This document shows, one piece after another, positions 6,479 to 13,070 of a DNA stretch of 14,064 nt. Location: assembly GCA_016182725.1 (NCBI GenBank), contig JACPFZ010000027.1:1-14064 (forward strand). Direction: 5' to 3'. Origin of the DNA: Candidatus Gottesmanbacteria bacterium (lineage in GTDB: Bacteria > Patescibacteriota > Microgenomatia > UBA10105 > UBA927). Position 1 is the stretch's first letter; each line of letters begins with the position of its first letter. The translations under genes were made by a program, and so were the position numbers. Under the pieces are notes generated by a model. The model saw nothing but the letters and a program-made list of their open reading frames with translations, was not told the origin of the DNA and did not search any database.

Positions 6479-7486
6479 TTACTTTTCTTGCTCTGCTAAC
6501 CATCGCTGGACATCGAGGGCGGCCATGCAGCCGAAGCCTGCGGCAGTGACGGCTTGCTTGTAGCGTGCATCGTGGACATCACCGGCAGTGAATACTCCCG
6601 GGACATTGGTTTTCGTAAAATATTTGAGTACTCCGTTTTCATCTTTCTCCTCATAGCGCTTGACATACCCGTGACTATCCAACTCTAACCCTTGGAATAT
6701 TTGCGTATTGGGCACTAACCCAATGGCAACAAATAACCCTAACCGCGGCAACTCCCACTGCGTGTTGGTTTTTTTAACACCACTGAATGCAACCACTAAC
6801 TCATCAAAGGAAGCAACCCCTTGCTTAGGGGAAATCACGCGCGTATCAAGAAGAACGCCAGTCAATGTAGTATCTCCAATAACATCCATAACCTGCGTAT
6901 TATAAAGAACGCGGATATTTTTCAAGCTCATCACCTTGTCAATCATTGCCTTCTGCGCCCGAAATTCATCGCGGCGATGAATAAGAATAACGTCTGAGGC
7001 AACCTTGGCAATCACCTGGGCCTCTTCCATGGCACTATCTCCACCGCCAACAACGGCAACCGGTTTTCCCTTGAAAAAAAACGCGTCGCAGGGGGCACAC
7101 GAGGAAAGACCGTGCCCGCGCAGTTTCCCTTCATTGGGAACACCCAGCCATTTGGTGTCGGCGCCAGTCGCAATGATGACGGTTTTTCCTTCAAATGTTT
7201 TATCCTCTGCAGTCACGAGGAACGGTTTTTTACTGGTATCCAATTTCGTTACGGACAAATCAACAATCTCCACGCCCAGATCTTTTGTCTGATCCCGCAT
7301 CTTCTGCATGAGTTCGGGACCCAATATATGGCGGAATCCCGGATAGTTCTCTACATCAGTCGTCAGCATCAGCTGCCCGCCCCATTTGCGTCCGGCAATA
7401 ACAACCGTAGATAATCCAAACCGCTGACAGTAAATTGCAGCAGTTAAGCCGGCCGGACCGCTTCCTATGATAACAACGTCTACCAT
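6479..7486 (-). CDS. trxB: Thioredoxin reductase
   Basis: 335 residues. It has the FAD-binding GSGPAG (8-13), the redox pair C130 and C133 in SSCAPCDA, the NADPH-binding GGGDSAMEEA (147-156) with HRRDEFRA, and the C-terminal FAD motif GVFTAGDVHD. It uses NADPH to reduce thioredoxin in the cytoplasm. The active site is CAPC rather than the common CATC. It is about 15-25 residues longer than usual because of an extra segment between TLTGVLL and LGLFVAIG, which includes DNA with a small palindrome (AAGCAACCCCTTGCTT, 6811-6826). It follows trxA by 24 bp on the same strand. Two direct copies of AAGACTCAT precede the ATG instead of a Shine-Dalgarno. Its partner is evidently the adjacent thioredoxin. 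Confidence 0.96.
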   Translation of the reverse strand: MVDVVIIGSGPAGLTAAIYCQRFGLSTVVIAGRKWGGQLMLTTDVENYPGFRHILGPELMQKMRDQTKDLGVEIVDLSVTKLDTSKKPFLVTAEDKTFEGKTVIIATGADTKWLGVPNEGKLRGHGLSSCAPCDAFFFKGKPVAVVGGGDSAMEEAQVIAKVASDVILIHRRDEFRAQKAMIDKVMSLKNIRVLYNTQVMDVIGDTTLTGVLLDTRVISPKQGVASFDELVVAFSGVKKTNTQWELPRLGLFVAIGLVPNTQIFQGLELDSHGYVKRYEEKDENGVLKYFTKTNVPGVFTAGDVHDARYKQAVTAAGFGCMAALDVQRWLAEQEK

Positions 7487-7510
7487 ATGAGTCTTATGAG
7501 TCTTATATGA

Positions 7511-7825
7511 CTAATTTATAAGCTTGTTGAGTTCTCCCAGAAGCGTTTCTTTGCTCTGCACGCCGATAAATTGTTTGACCACGATGCCGTTTTTAAAAAT
7601 CATGAGCGTCGGAATACTCATAATGCTGTATTTCTGACTGGTGGTCGGATTTTCATCTACATTGAGCTTCCCAACTTTTGCTTTGTCTTTCATCGCCTTT
7701 GCCACTTCTTCCACAATCGGGTCCTGCATCTGGCACGGCCCGCACCAGACTGCCCAAAAATCCACAAGCACCGGTTTATCTGCCTGTAATACTTCTTTTT
7801 CAAAATTTGCATCAGTCACTATCAT
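7511..7825 (-). CDS. trxA: Thioredoxin
   Basis: 104 residues, standard length. The active site is WCGPC (27-31, C28 and C31), and SIMSIPTLMIFKNG holds the cis-proline loop. It reduces cytoplasmic disulfides and receives electrons from TrxB, encoded just downstream. A strong Shine-Dalgarno, AAAGGAGG, stands 5 nt before the ATG. In this locus it may also be the electron donor for CcdA (12225-13070), since the cytoplasmic donor of CcdA/DsbD proteins is thioredoxin; that link is inference. It is transcribed away from the 2-deoxyribosyltransferase-like gene. Confidence 0.96.
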   Translation of the reverse strand: MIVTDANFEKEVLQADKPVLVDFWAVWCGPCQMQDPIVEEVAKAMKDKAKVGKLNVDENPTTSQKYSIMSIPTLMIFKNGIVVKQFIGVQSKETLLGELNKLIN

Positions 7826-7852
7826 ACCTGCCTCCTTTTATACATAAGAGTT

Positions 7853-7893
7853 AGTGTAGCAAAAATTATTTTTTTGCGCTAGGGGTGTATAAT
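7853..7893. promoter_or_regulatory. Divergent promoters between trxA and the NDT-like gene
   Basis: In the 77-bp gap, the plus strand has TATAAT at 7888-7893, only 9 nt before the ATG at 7903; its -35 is poor. On the minus strand TGCTACACT (7853-7861) resembles an extended -10 for trxA, placing the start just upstream of its Shine-Dalgarno. The plus transcript would be nearly leaderless, the minus one would not. Confidence 0.5.
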
Positions 7894-7902
7894 AAGCTTC
7901 CT

Positions 7903-8343
7903 ATGAGAATATTCTTTGCAGGACCACTCACTGATTTACGCGATCCAATGAAAACAAAAGCTTTCTATAAAAAGCTTGCACAGACAACCGAAACAAATCA
8001 TGTAGATTATTTTTGGGCTTTTTTAAACGGTACCGACCCCATTGCCAATCCCGACGTGCCGGCTCCCAAGGTATATGAAGTGGATAAGGAACAACTAGAA
8101 AAAAGCGATATTATGGTGGCCTATGTCGGCGAGCCCTCAACGGGCACAGGAATCGAAATAGAAATTGCCAAAAACCGCGGCATCCCCGTCTATATCCTCT
8201 ATGAAAAAGGCGCACGCGTTTCGCGCATGCTGCGCGGTTGCCCGGCAGTGAAAGGCGAAATCGTGTTTGAAAACGAAGCCGATGCGCTTGCGCAATTTGA
8301 CCGCCTCCTCAAATCCCTCAAATCCTCTCCTTTACCCCGCTAA
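7903..8343 (+). CDS. Nucleoside 2-deoxyribosyltransferase-like protein
   Basis: 146 residues. The start MRIFFAGPLTD and the middle EQLEKSDIMVAYVGEPSTGTGIEIEIA match the nucleoside 2-deoxyribosyltransferase / DNPH1-like fold: a Rossmann-like N-terminus followed by the conserved S-x-GT-x-E region that holds the catalytic glutamate. The family transfers or hydrolyses 2-deoxyribose between bases, serving nucleotide salvage or sanitation. The frame extends to a GTG at 7885, but that start overlaps the TATAAT box, so the ATG at 7903 is preferred. The stop codon lies in the loop of a GC hairpin (8334-8350). Which nucleoside is used cannot be told. Confidence 0.8.
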   Translation: MRIFFAGPLTDLRDPMKTKAFYKKLAQTTETNHVDYFWAFLNGTDPIANPDVPAPKVYEVDKEQLEKSDIMVAYVGEPSTGTGIEIEIAKNRGIPVYILYEKGARVSRMLRGCPAVKGEIVFENEADALAQFDRLLKSLKSSPLPR

Positions 8344-8350
8344 GCGGGGT
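8334..8350 (+). terminator. GC hairpin over the NDT-like stop codon
   Basis: ACCCCGC and GCGGGGT form a 7-bp stem whose 3-nt loop is the TAA stop. No T-run follows, and the right arm runs into the TTGACA of the csoR promoter. It may weakly separate the two transcripts, or may simply be one of the many short GC palindromes in this locus. Confidence 0.4.
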
Positions 8351-8378
8351 TGACAGAATCGACGTCTTCCTGTACGAT
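8350..8378 (+). promoter_or_regulatory. csoR promoter
   Basis: TTGACA (8350-8355), a 17-bp spacer and TACGAT (8373-8378): perfect -35 and four of six in the -10. Transcription would begin at about 8385, inside the operator-like palindrome, leaving a 5' leader of about 170 nt before csoR. Confidence 0.72.
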
Positions 8379-8383
8379 AACTT

Positions 8384-8402
8384 TATCCCCCACTAGGGGA
8401 TA
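8384..8402 (+). promoter_or_regulatory. Probable CsoR operator
   Basis: TATCCCC-CACTA-GGGGATA, a perfect 7-bp inverted repeat with a 5-bp centre, placed over the expected start site. CsoR operators are AT-flanked runs of C and G of this kind. Together with a CsoR gene 157 bp downstream, it suggests autoregulated repression released by Cu(I). Confidence 0.72.
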
Positions 8403-8423
8403 TAAAATACAATTTATTACAAA

Positions 8424-8551
8424 GCGAAGAGAACGAATTTTTTGAGCAACCTGAAGTCCGCCTTAAGCAAATGTTATTATTCGACAGATGTTGGCGGCGG
8501 ACTTCATTTAGCGAGCTTGGTGTGAGCGGCTCAAAAAAATTGTTCTCGCAG
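8424..8551 (+). repeat. Family E two-stem element, copy 1, in the csoR leader
   Basis: An outer stem pairs 8430-8447 (GAGAACGAATTTTTTGAGC region) with 8529-8548 (GCTCAAAAAAATTGTTCTC). Inside, AACCT leads to a perfect 10-bp stem GAAGTCCGCC (8453-8462) / GGCGGACTTC (8496-8505) with a 33-nt loop, then a conserved strand TTAGCGAGCTTGGTG-GAGCG. It ends 8 nt before the csoR ATG. Copy 2 at 11603-11724 has the same plan. No ribosome binding site lies between element and start. Confidence 0.8.
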
Positions 8552-8558
8552 CGAATCC

Positions 8559-8840
8559 ATGCCGAAAGGAATTCCCAGAGACCAATCAACGCAACGCACC
8601 ATCCTCCACCGCCTCAAAATCGCGCGAGGACATTTGGATACCGTTATTGCTATGATGGAAAAAGGAGCATATTGTATCGACGTCATTCATCAATCACTTG
8701 CCGTTCAGGCAGCTCTTAAACAAACCGATGCAGTCATTTTAAAAAACCATATGGAAACCTGCGTCGCCGACGCAATTAAAAAAGGTAAATCAGGAGACGT
8801 GATTGATGAGGTGATGAAAGTAATGGAGAAACGATCATAA
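8559..8840 (+). CDS. csoR: CsoR-family copper-sensing repressor
   Basis: 93 residues, all-helical DUF156/CsoR family. The start of helix 1 has the family signature RLKIARGHLDTVIAMME. The Cu(I) ligands occur with the exact CsoR spacing: C39 (YCIDVIHQ), H64 and C68 (NHMETC). This C-H-C set marks copper sensing rather than the nickel (RcnR) or formaldehyde (FrmR) types. CsoR tetramers bind a GC-rich palindrome and release it on binding Cu(I); such a site lies at 8384-8402. It heads the copper block as first gene. Its start follows the family E element, CAGCGAATCC just before the ATG, with no Shine-Dalgarno. A 30-bp perfect palindrome follows the stop. Confidence 0.95.
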   Translation: MPKGIPRDQSTQRTILHRLKIARGHLDTVIAMMEKGAYCIDVIHQSLAVQAALKQTDAVILKNHMETCVADAIKKGKSGDVIDEVMKVMEKRS

Positions 8841-8880
8841 ATGTTATCATGTTCTAGAACATGATAACATTTCCTTTTTT
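8841..8880 (+). terminator. Perfect 30-nt palindrome with T-run between csoR and the cupredoxin gene
   Basis: ATGTTATCATGTTCT and its complement AGAACATGATAACAT abut with no spacer from 8841 to 8870, starting at the base after the csoR stop and followed by TTCCTTTTTT, which leads straight into the next ATG. It would act as an intrinsic terminator or attenuator that lowers expression of cupredoxin and CopA relative to CsoR. Being AT-rich and a perfect dyad, it could instead be a protein-binding site. Confidence 0.6.
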
Positions 8881-9258
8881 ATGGACAAGCTTATTGTAAC
8901 AATAACAGGTATAAGTCTCATCGCAGGAATCTACTGGTTTTTCTTTGGAAAAAAGTCCGGCGAAGCGGGATCCCGCTCCGCGGGAGAGGAAGCATCAGAT
9001 ACCTGGGATATCCTCGTGGATGGCGGATACAAACCCAATGTTATTAAGATCAAAAAAAACCAGCCTGCTGTGCTTACCTTTATCCGCAAAGATCCCAATA
9101 CGTGTCTCGAAGAGTTGGTGTTTCCTGACTATAAAATCAAAGAATATCTCCCGATGAACATGCCGGTCACCATCACCCTGACTCCCCCGCACCAAGGCAA
9201 GTCCGGATTTCACTGCGGCATGAATATGTACCATGGTCGAATTGAGGTAACTTCATGA
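8881..9258 (+). CDS. Membrane-anchored cupredoxin-like protein
   Basis: 125 residues. A single N-terminal membrane segment (about 3-22, LIVTITGISLIAGIYWFFF) is followed by a basic, Gly/Ser-rich linker and a cupredoxin domain (about 40-125): DGGYKPNVIKIKKNQPAVLTF, DPNTCLEELVFPDY, then HCGMNMYHG. Likely copper ligands are C75, C112, M114/M116 and H118; small cupredoxin-like proteins with a CGMNM-type end occur beside copper ATPases. The domain would face outside and receive or pass Cu to CopA. It overlaps copA by 4 bp (ATGA), a sign of coupled translation. No Shine-Dalgarno is seen, since a T-run precedes the ATG. The linker DNA contains a small GC palindrome (TCCCGCTCCGCGGGA). Confidence 0.85.
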   Translation: MDKLIVTITGISLIAGIYWFFFGKKSGEAGSRSAGEEASDTWDILVDGGYKPNVIKIKKNQPAVLTFIRKDPNTCLEELVFPDYKIKEYLPMNMPVTITLTPPHQGKSGFHCGMNMYHGRIEVTS

Positions 9259-11579
9259 AAACGTCATTTCCCATTGTCGGCATGCACTGTGCATCGTGTG
9301 CCAAACTTATCGAACGGGGCTTAAAAAAGACCCCGGGAGTAACTGAAGCGCATGTAAGCTATGGCAGCGAAGAGGCAACTGTGGACTTTGACCCCTCCTT
9401 AAGCAACTTAAGCCACTTAAGTAACGCAATCTCTAACCTGGGCTATAAAGCGATTACCGAAGGCGAATCTACAAAAACTCCTGAAGACCTGAAAGAAGAA
9501 GCGAAACGCAAAGAACTTTCCGACCTCAAGACAAAGGTGATCGTATCGGCCATTTTCAGCACGTTTATTACCTTTGGAAGTTTCCCCCAATGGTTTCCAT
9601 TTGTCCCCAAACTCCTTGCTGACCCTTTTGTCCTTCTTCTTTTATCTATACCGGTCCAATTCTGGGCGGGCTGGAGCTTTTACCAGGCTACGTGGTCAGG
9701 ATTACGCAATCGCGCAGCGAGCATGGATACGCTCATCGCAATCGGCACCAGCGCTGCATTTGGATTTTCTCTTCTTACCACAACGCTTGCCCCACAACTT
9801 AAGGCTGCAGGTTTTCCTCTCCTCACCTACTTTGATACTGCCGCTGTCATCATTACTCTTATTCTTCTCGGAAGATACTTTGAGGCCCGTGCAAAAGCAC
9901 ACACGAGTGATGCGATCAAAAAACTTCTCCATCTTCAGGCCAAAATGGCGCACGTCGTGCGAAACGGGAAAGAAATAGATGTGCCAATTGAAGACGTGAA
10001 AGTCAATGACATTATTCGTGTGCGTCCAGGTGAAAAAATTCCCGTGGATGGAAAAATCACGGATGGTGCTTCCAGTATTGATGAATCTATGGTTACGGGT
10101 GAATCCATACCGGTTGATAAAAAAGTTGGCAATTTGGTGATCGGAGCCACCATCAATAAAACCGGCACGTTTCTTTTTATCGCAACCAAAGTTGGCCACG
10201 ATACCATGCTTGCACAGATTGTAAAGATGGTGGCTGAAGCGCAAAGTTCCCGCGCACCTATCCAACGACTTGCGGATGTGGTTTCCGGATATTTTGTACC
10301 GGTCGTCCTCATGTTGGCCGTAGCAACGTTTGTCGTGTGGTTTGACCTGCCCGTCCGAAGCTTTAGCGAAGGAGGGTTTGCCAATGCGTTTACCAACATG
10401 ATCGCCGTCCTTATCATCGCCTGTCCGTGCGCACTCGGCTTGGCAACGCCAACGGCCATTATGGTGGGCACTGGACGGGGTGCGGAACACGGAATTTTAA
10501 TTAAGGACGCAGAAAGTCTGGAGATTGCCCACAAAATAAAAACGATTGTATTTGATAAAACAGGAACGTTAACAAAGGGAGAACCCAAGGTCACGGATAT
10601 GGATTTTAATGTTGGCTATAAAAAAATGGGCTTGACCCGCGAAAAAATTGAAACTGCAATCGTGAGCCTCGAAAAAAATTCAGAGCACCCATTGTCTAAA
10701 GCAATGGTGAATTTCATAAGGCGTCCCCTTGAGGGAGATGCCTTGCAAGGGGACGCCTTGCGAAATTTCAAAGCCATCGAAGGTTTCGGCGTTTCCGGTG
10801 CTGTCGCAGGACAATCGGTCCTTATCGGCAATAAAAAACTCATGGAGAAAGAGAACGTCATGCGCTGTGCCGAGCTGGATCAGAAAGCGGAAATCTGGAT
10901 GAATGAAGGGAAAACGCTTGCGTATGTAGCAATCGATAAAAAACATGTCGCCCTTTTGGCTCTCGCAGATACGTTAAAAACCGAAGCAAAAGAAACTATA
11001 GATCAACTCAAACATATGCACGTCGACGTCTGGATGATTACCGGCGATAATGAAAAAACCGCCCATGCGATTGCCAAACAAGCGGGAATCACCAATGTCA
11101 TGGCTAACGTCCTTCCCGCAGAGAAAGAAAGTAAAGTAAAAGAATTACGATTTAAGAATTATGATTTAGGAATAAAAACTCGTAATTCATTATTCATAAA
11201 TCGTAAATCCTCGCCACCTACGGTGGCGTTCGTCGGCGACGGCATCAATGATGCGCCGGCGCTCGCTGCATCTGATGTAGGCATTGCCATGGGCACAGGA
11301 ACGGATGTTGCCATTGAGTCTGCTGGTATTACCCTTCTTAATAAAGATCTGCGCAGTGTCGTTTCCGCTATCCGACTAAGCAAGTCAACGCTTGCGATTA
11401 TCAAAGAAAATCTCTTCTGGGCATTTGGCTATAACGTCATCCTCATTCCGGTTGCCATGGGTATCCTCTACCCGTTCACCGGCTGGCTATTAAATCCAGC
11501 ACTCGCTGCATTTGCGATGGCAGCAAGTTCCATATCCGTCGTTGGCAATTCATTGAGGTTAAAAGGAGTAAAGATTTAA
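9255..11579 (+). CDS. copA: Cu(I)-exporting P-type ATPase CopA
   Basis: 774 residues. One N-terminal metal-binding domain has GMHCASC (C12, C15). The actuator motif is TGES (281-284), CPC (390-392) lies in membrane segment 6, the phosphorylated D434 is in DKTGTLT, SEHPL (476-480) marks the N domain, and GDGINDAP (661-668) the P domain. YN (726-727) and MAASS (756-760) in the last two membrane segments, with CPC, are the Cu(I) P1B-1 signature, so it exports Cu(I) using ATP. GAGG stands 9 nt before the ATG. Two hairpin-forming stretches lie in frame: residues about 489-502 (10718-10759) and about 631-653 (11142-11209). The second adds roughly 18 residues just before VAFVGDGIND, where homologues have a short turn. 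All catalytic motifs survive, so it is probably functional. Confidence 0.97.
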   Translation: MKTSFPIVGMHCASCAKLIERGLKKTPGVTEAHVSYGSEEATVDFDPSLSNLSHLSNAISNLGYKAITEGESTKTPEDLKEEAKRKELSDLKTKVIVSAIFSTFITFGSFPQWFPFVPKLLADPFVLLLLSIPVQFWAGWSFYQATWSGLRNRAASMDTLIAIGTSAAFGFSLLTTTLAPQLKAAGFPLLTYFDTAAVIITLILLGRYFEARAKAHTSDAIKKLLHLQAKMAHVVRNGKEIDVPIEDVKVNDIIRVRPGEKIPVDGKITDGASSIDESMVTGESIPVDKKVGNLVIGATINKTGTFLFIATKVGHDTMLAQIVKMVAEAQSSRAPIQRLADVVSGYFVPVVLMLAVATFVVWFDLPVRSFSEGGFANAFTNMIAVLIIACPCALGLATPTAIMVGTGRGAEHGILIKDAESLEIAHKIKTIVFDKTGTLTKGEPKVTDMDFNVGYKKMGLTREKIETAIVSLEKNSEHPLSKAMVNFIRRPLEGDALQGDALRNFKAIEGFGVSGAVAGQSVLIGNKKLMEKENVMRCAELDQKAEIWMNEGKTLAYVAIDKKHVALLALADTLKTEAKETIDQLKHMHVDVWMITGDNEKTAHAIAKQAGITNVMANVLPAEKESKVKELRFKNYDLGIKTRNSLFINRKSSPPTVAFVGDGINDAPALAASDVGIAMGTGTDVAIESAGITLLNKDLRSVVSAIRLSKSTLAIIKENLFWAFGYNVILIPVAMGILYPFTGWLLNPALAAFAMAASSISVVGNSLRLKGVKI
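10718..10759 (+). repeat. 42-nt GC palindrome inside copA
   Basis: AAGGCGTCCCCTT (10718-10730) and AAGGGGACGCCTT (10747-10759) are perfect 13-nt inverted arms around a 16-nt centre. The length is 14 codons exactly, and it encodes roughly RRPLEGDALQGDAL in a surface loop of the nucleotide-binding domain between SEHPL and FKAIEG. Confidence 0.75.
11142..11209 (+). repeat. Family D hairpin inserted in frame in copA
   Basis: From GAATTACGATTTAAG to CATAAATCGTAAATC the sequence is an imperfect palindrome (GATTTACGATTTATGAAT in the complement of the right arm). It begins with the same 13 bases as the repeat at 4162-4223. It is translated as FKNYDLGIKTRNSLFINRKS, very unlike the flanking CopA sequence and absent from the usual family spacing before VAFVGDGIND. 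Confidence 0.82.
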
Positions 11580-11602
11580 TCTTTAAGCATGAAAGGAGCG
11601 AA

Positions 11603-11724
11603 GTAAAAAAGTTTTATTTGGCAACCTGAAGTCCGCCACAGTAACAATATATGTTGCAATAAAATATCGGCGGCGGACTTCACTTAGCGAGCTTGGTGCG
11701 AGCGGCCAAAAAAAACTCTTTTAC
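11603..11724 (+). repeat. Family E two-stem element, copy 2, before the DUF1573 gene
   Basis: The outer stem pairs 11603-11622 (GTAAAAAAGTTTTATTTGGC) with 11705-11724 (GCCAAAAAAAACTCTTTTAC). The inner stem GAAGTCCGCC (11628-11637) / GGCGGACTTC (11672-11681) has a 34-nt loop, followed by TTAGCGAGCTTGGTGCGAGCG. It fills most of the 157 bp between copA and the next gene and ends 12 nt before its ATG. Compared with copy 1, the outer-stem bases differ but remain paired (TGGC/GCCA against GAGC/GCTC). Confidence 0.8.
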
Positions 11725-11736
11725 GAAGCGAAGTCT

Positions 11737-12228
11737 ATGGCTGCAGATACCAAAATCATTCTCGGAGCTATTGTTGTGAGTCTTGCCCTTATTATTGGTG
11801 CGGTTGTGGTCTTGGGTAAAGATAATAGCCCAAAACGCGAAGCACAGGGCACAGCCAGTATGACGATTGATAAAAAAAGTGAAGATTTCGGCTCGATGAA
11901 AGTGACAGATGAACGTACTGCTAACTTTACGATAACAAACACCGGCGATTCCGTTTTGCGCATATGGAATGTCGTCACGTCCTGCGACTGCGCATTCGCT
12001 TCTGTCGTTATCAATGACCGCGAAACCGGAGAATTCAGTATGCATCGGGGCGGTCAACTCGGCAATTGGATCGGCGAGATACCAGCAAAGCAAACTGCGC
12101 TTCTTAAGGTGACCTACCGGCCAAAAGTAATGCCGGTACAAGGACCCGTAAGTCGTCAGGTAACATTTGCCACCAACGACCCAAACAATTCAGAGGTGCA
12201 GGTTTCTGTCTCGGCCAATGTCTTATGA
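11737..12228 (+). CDS. DUF1573-family membrane-anchored protein
   Basis: 163 residues. An N-terminal membrane segment (about 7-27, IILGAIVVSLALIIGAVVVLG) anchors an outer Ig-like beta domain. The DUF1573 pattern is clear: SEDFGSMKVTDERTANFTITNTGDSVLRI, then TSCDCAFASV with C83 and C85, and at the end VTYRPKV...VTFATNDPNNSEVQVSV. The family function is unknown; the CxC pair suggests a redox or metal role. The domain carries an unusual insertion between the cysteines and the last strands (INDRETGEFSMHRGGQLGNW). Its stop overlaps the ccdA start (ATGA), so it is tied to a thiol-transport gene. The start lies behind the family E element without a Shine-Dalgarno. Confidence 0.87.
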   Translation: MAADTKIILGAIVVSLALIIGAVVVLGKDNSPKREAQGTASMTIDKKSEDFGSMKVTDERTANFTITNTGDSVLRIWNVVTSCDCAFASVVINDRETGEFSMHRGGQLGNWIGEIPAKQTALLKVTYRPKVMPVQGPVSRQVTFATNDPNNSEVQVSVSANVL

Positions 12229-13070
12229 ATCTTTTGAATTCTATTTCTCTCATTACTGCCTTTGTCGGCGGCATGGTGGCACTATTCGCCCCGTGCTGCA
12301 TTACGTTTTTACTGCCAAGTTATCTGGGCGCAATTTTTAAGGAGAAAAAAACCGTCGTCTGGATGACCCTCATATTTGGTCTGGGCATTGCCACAATTCT
12401 CGTCCCGACTGCACTGGGTATTCGGGCCATCGGCGAAGTATTCCTGCAGTACCACACGCAGACGTATATCATTGGGGGCGTTTTTATGATCCTTCTGGGA
12501 GCAATGATGCTTACCGGTAAAAAAATTACTCTGCCGATGATCCACTGGACCATAGATATCAATAAACAGCACAGCCCCTGGTCTGTTTATCTTCTCGGCG
12601 TTATTTCCGGCATCACCTCTTCCTGCTGCACGCCGGTTCTGGCGGGCATTCTCACATTAAGTTTTTTGAGTCCGAATTTCGTGTGGGCGGGACTTGCTGG
12701 TATGTTTTATGTTGCCGGCATGGTGATGCCGCTGGTTGCCTTGGCGCTTCTTTTGGAAAAAGTGAATTGGACGAGCCTTCCCCAAATTCGCGGAAAAACC
12801 ATAGGAATTGCCGGCAAGCAAATTCTTGCAACCGATGCCATAGCTGGCTTCCTTTTTATCATCGTCGGCATCGTATTTGGAATTTTGGCGTTAAGTGGAA
12901 AAATTGTTATGGGAGACCAAATGGCAATCGAACAAACATTTGCTCCGTGGCTCTTCAATGTAGTGCGGCAGATACGAACAATACCCGGAGTTGAATTCGG
13001 ATTTGCAGTTTTGATCATTATACTCTTTATAACTCTTATAAAATTTATCCGAAGGAGGGATCGCGTATGA
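12225..13070 (+). CDS. ccdA: CcdA/DsbD-type thiol-disulfide transmembrane protein
   Basis: 281 residues with six or more hydrophobic segments. Two cysteine motifs in the membrane halves are typical: FAPCCITFLLPSY (C24, C25) and TSSCCTPVLAG (C134, C135). CcdA and the DsbD core carry electrons from cytoplasmic thioredoxin across the membrane to reduce outer-face thiols, for cytochrome c maturation or protein repair. The conserved prolines after each Cys pair are present, and MFYVAGMVMPLVALALL matches the family. A hydrophobic C-terminal segment ends in KFIRRRDRV. It overlaps its neighbours by 4 bp on both sides, so DUF1573, CcdA and the rhodanese protein form one translational unit. No cytochrome c maturation gene is seen here, so the substrate is probably the outer cysteines of its neighbours. 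Confidence 0.9.
   Translation: MNLLNSISLITAFVGGMVALFAPCCITFLLPSYLGAIFKEKKTVVWMTLIFGLGIATILVPTALGIRAIGEVFLQYHTQTYIIGGVFMILLGAMMLTGKKITLPMIHWTIDINKQHSPWSVYLLGVISGITSSCCTPVLAGILTLSFLSPNFVWAGLAGMFYVAGMVMPLVALALLLEKVNWTSLPQIRGKTIGIAGKQILATDAIAGFLFIIVGIVFGILALSGKIVMGDQMAIEQTFAPWLFNVVRQIRTIPGVEFGFAVLIIILFITLIKFIRRRDRV

Noticed and set aside
7885..7902. GTG start for the NDT-like gene
   Set aside because: It overlaps the TATAAT box and adds MYNKLP before the family's normal start MRIFFAGP.
9702..10594. Long minus-strand frames opposite copA (up to 262 codons)
   Set aside because: They are shadows of a clearly identified P-type ATPase and have no family motifs.
11589..11606. Five-codon frame (MKGAK) after copA as a leader peptide
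   Set aside because: It repeats the end of copA (AAAGGAG-AAG words) and has no regulatory codons; too short to support.
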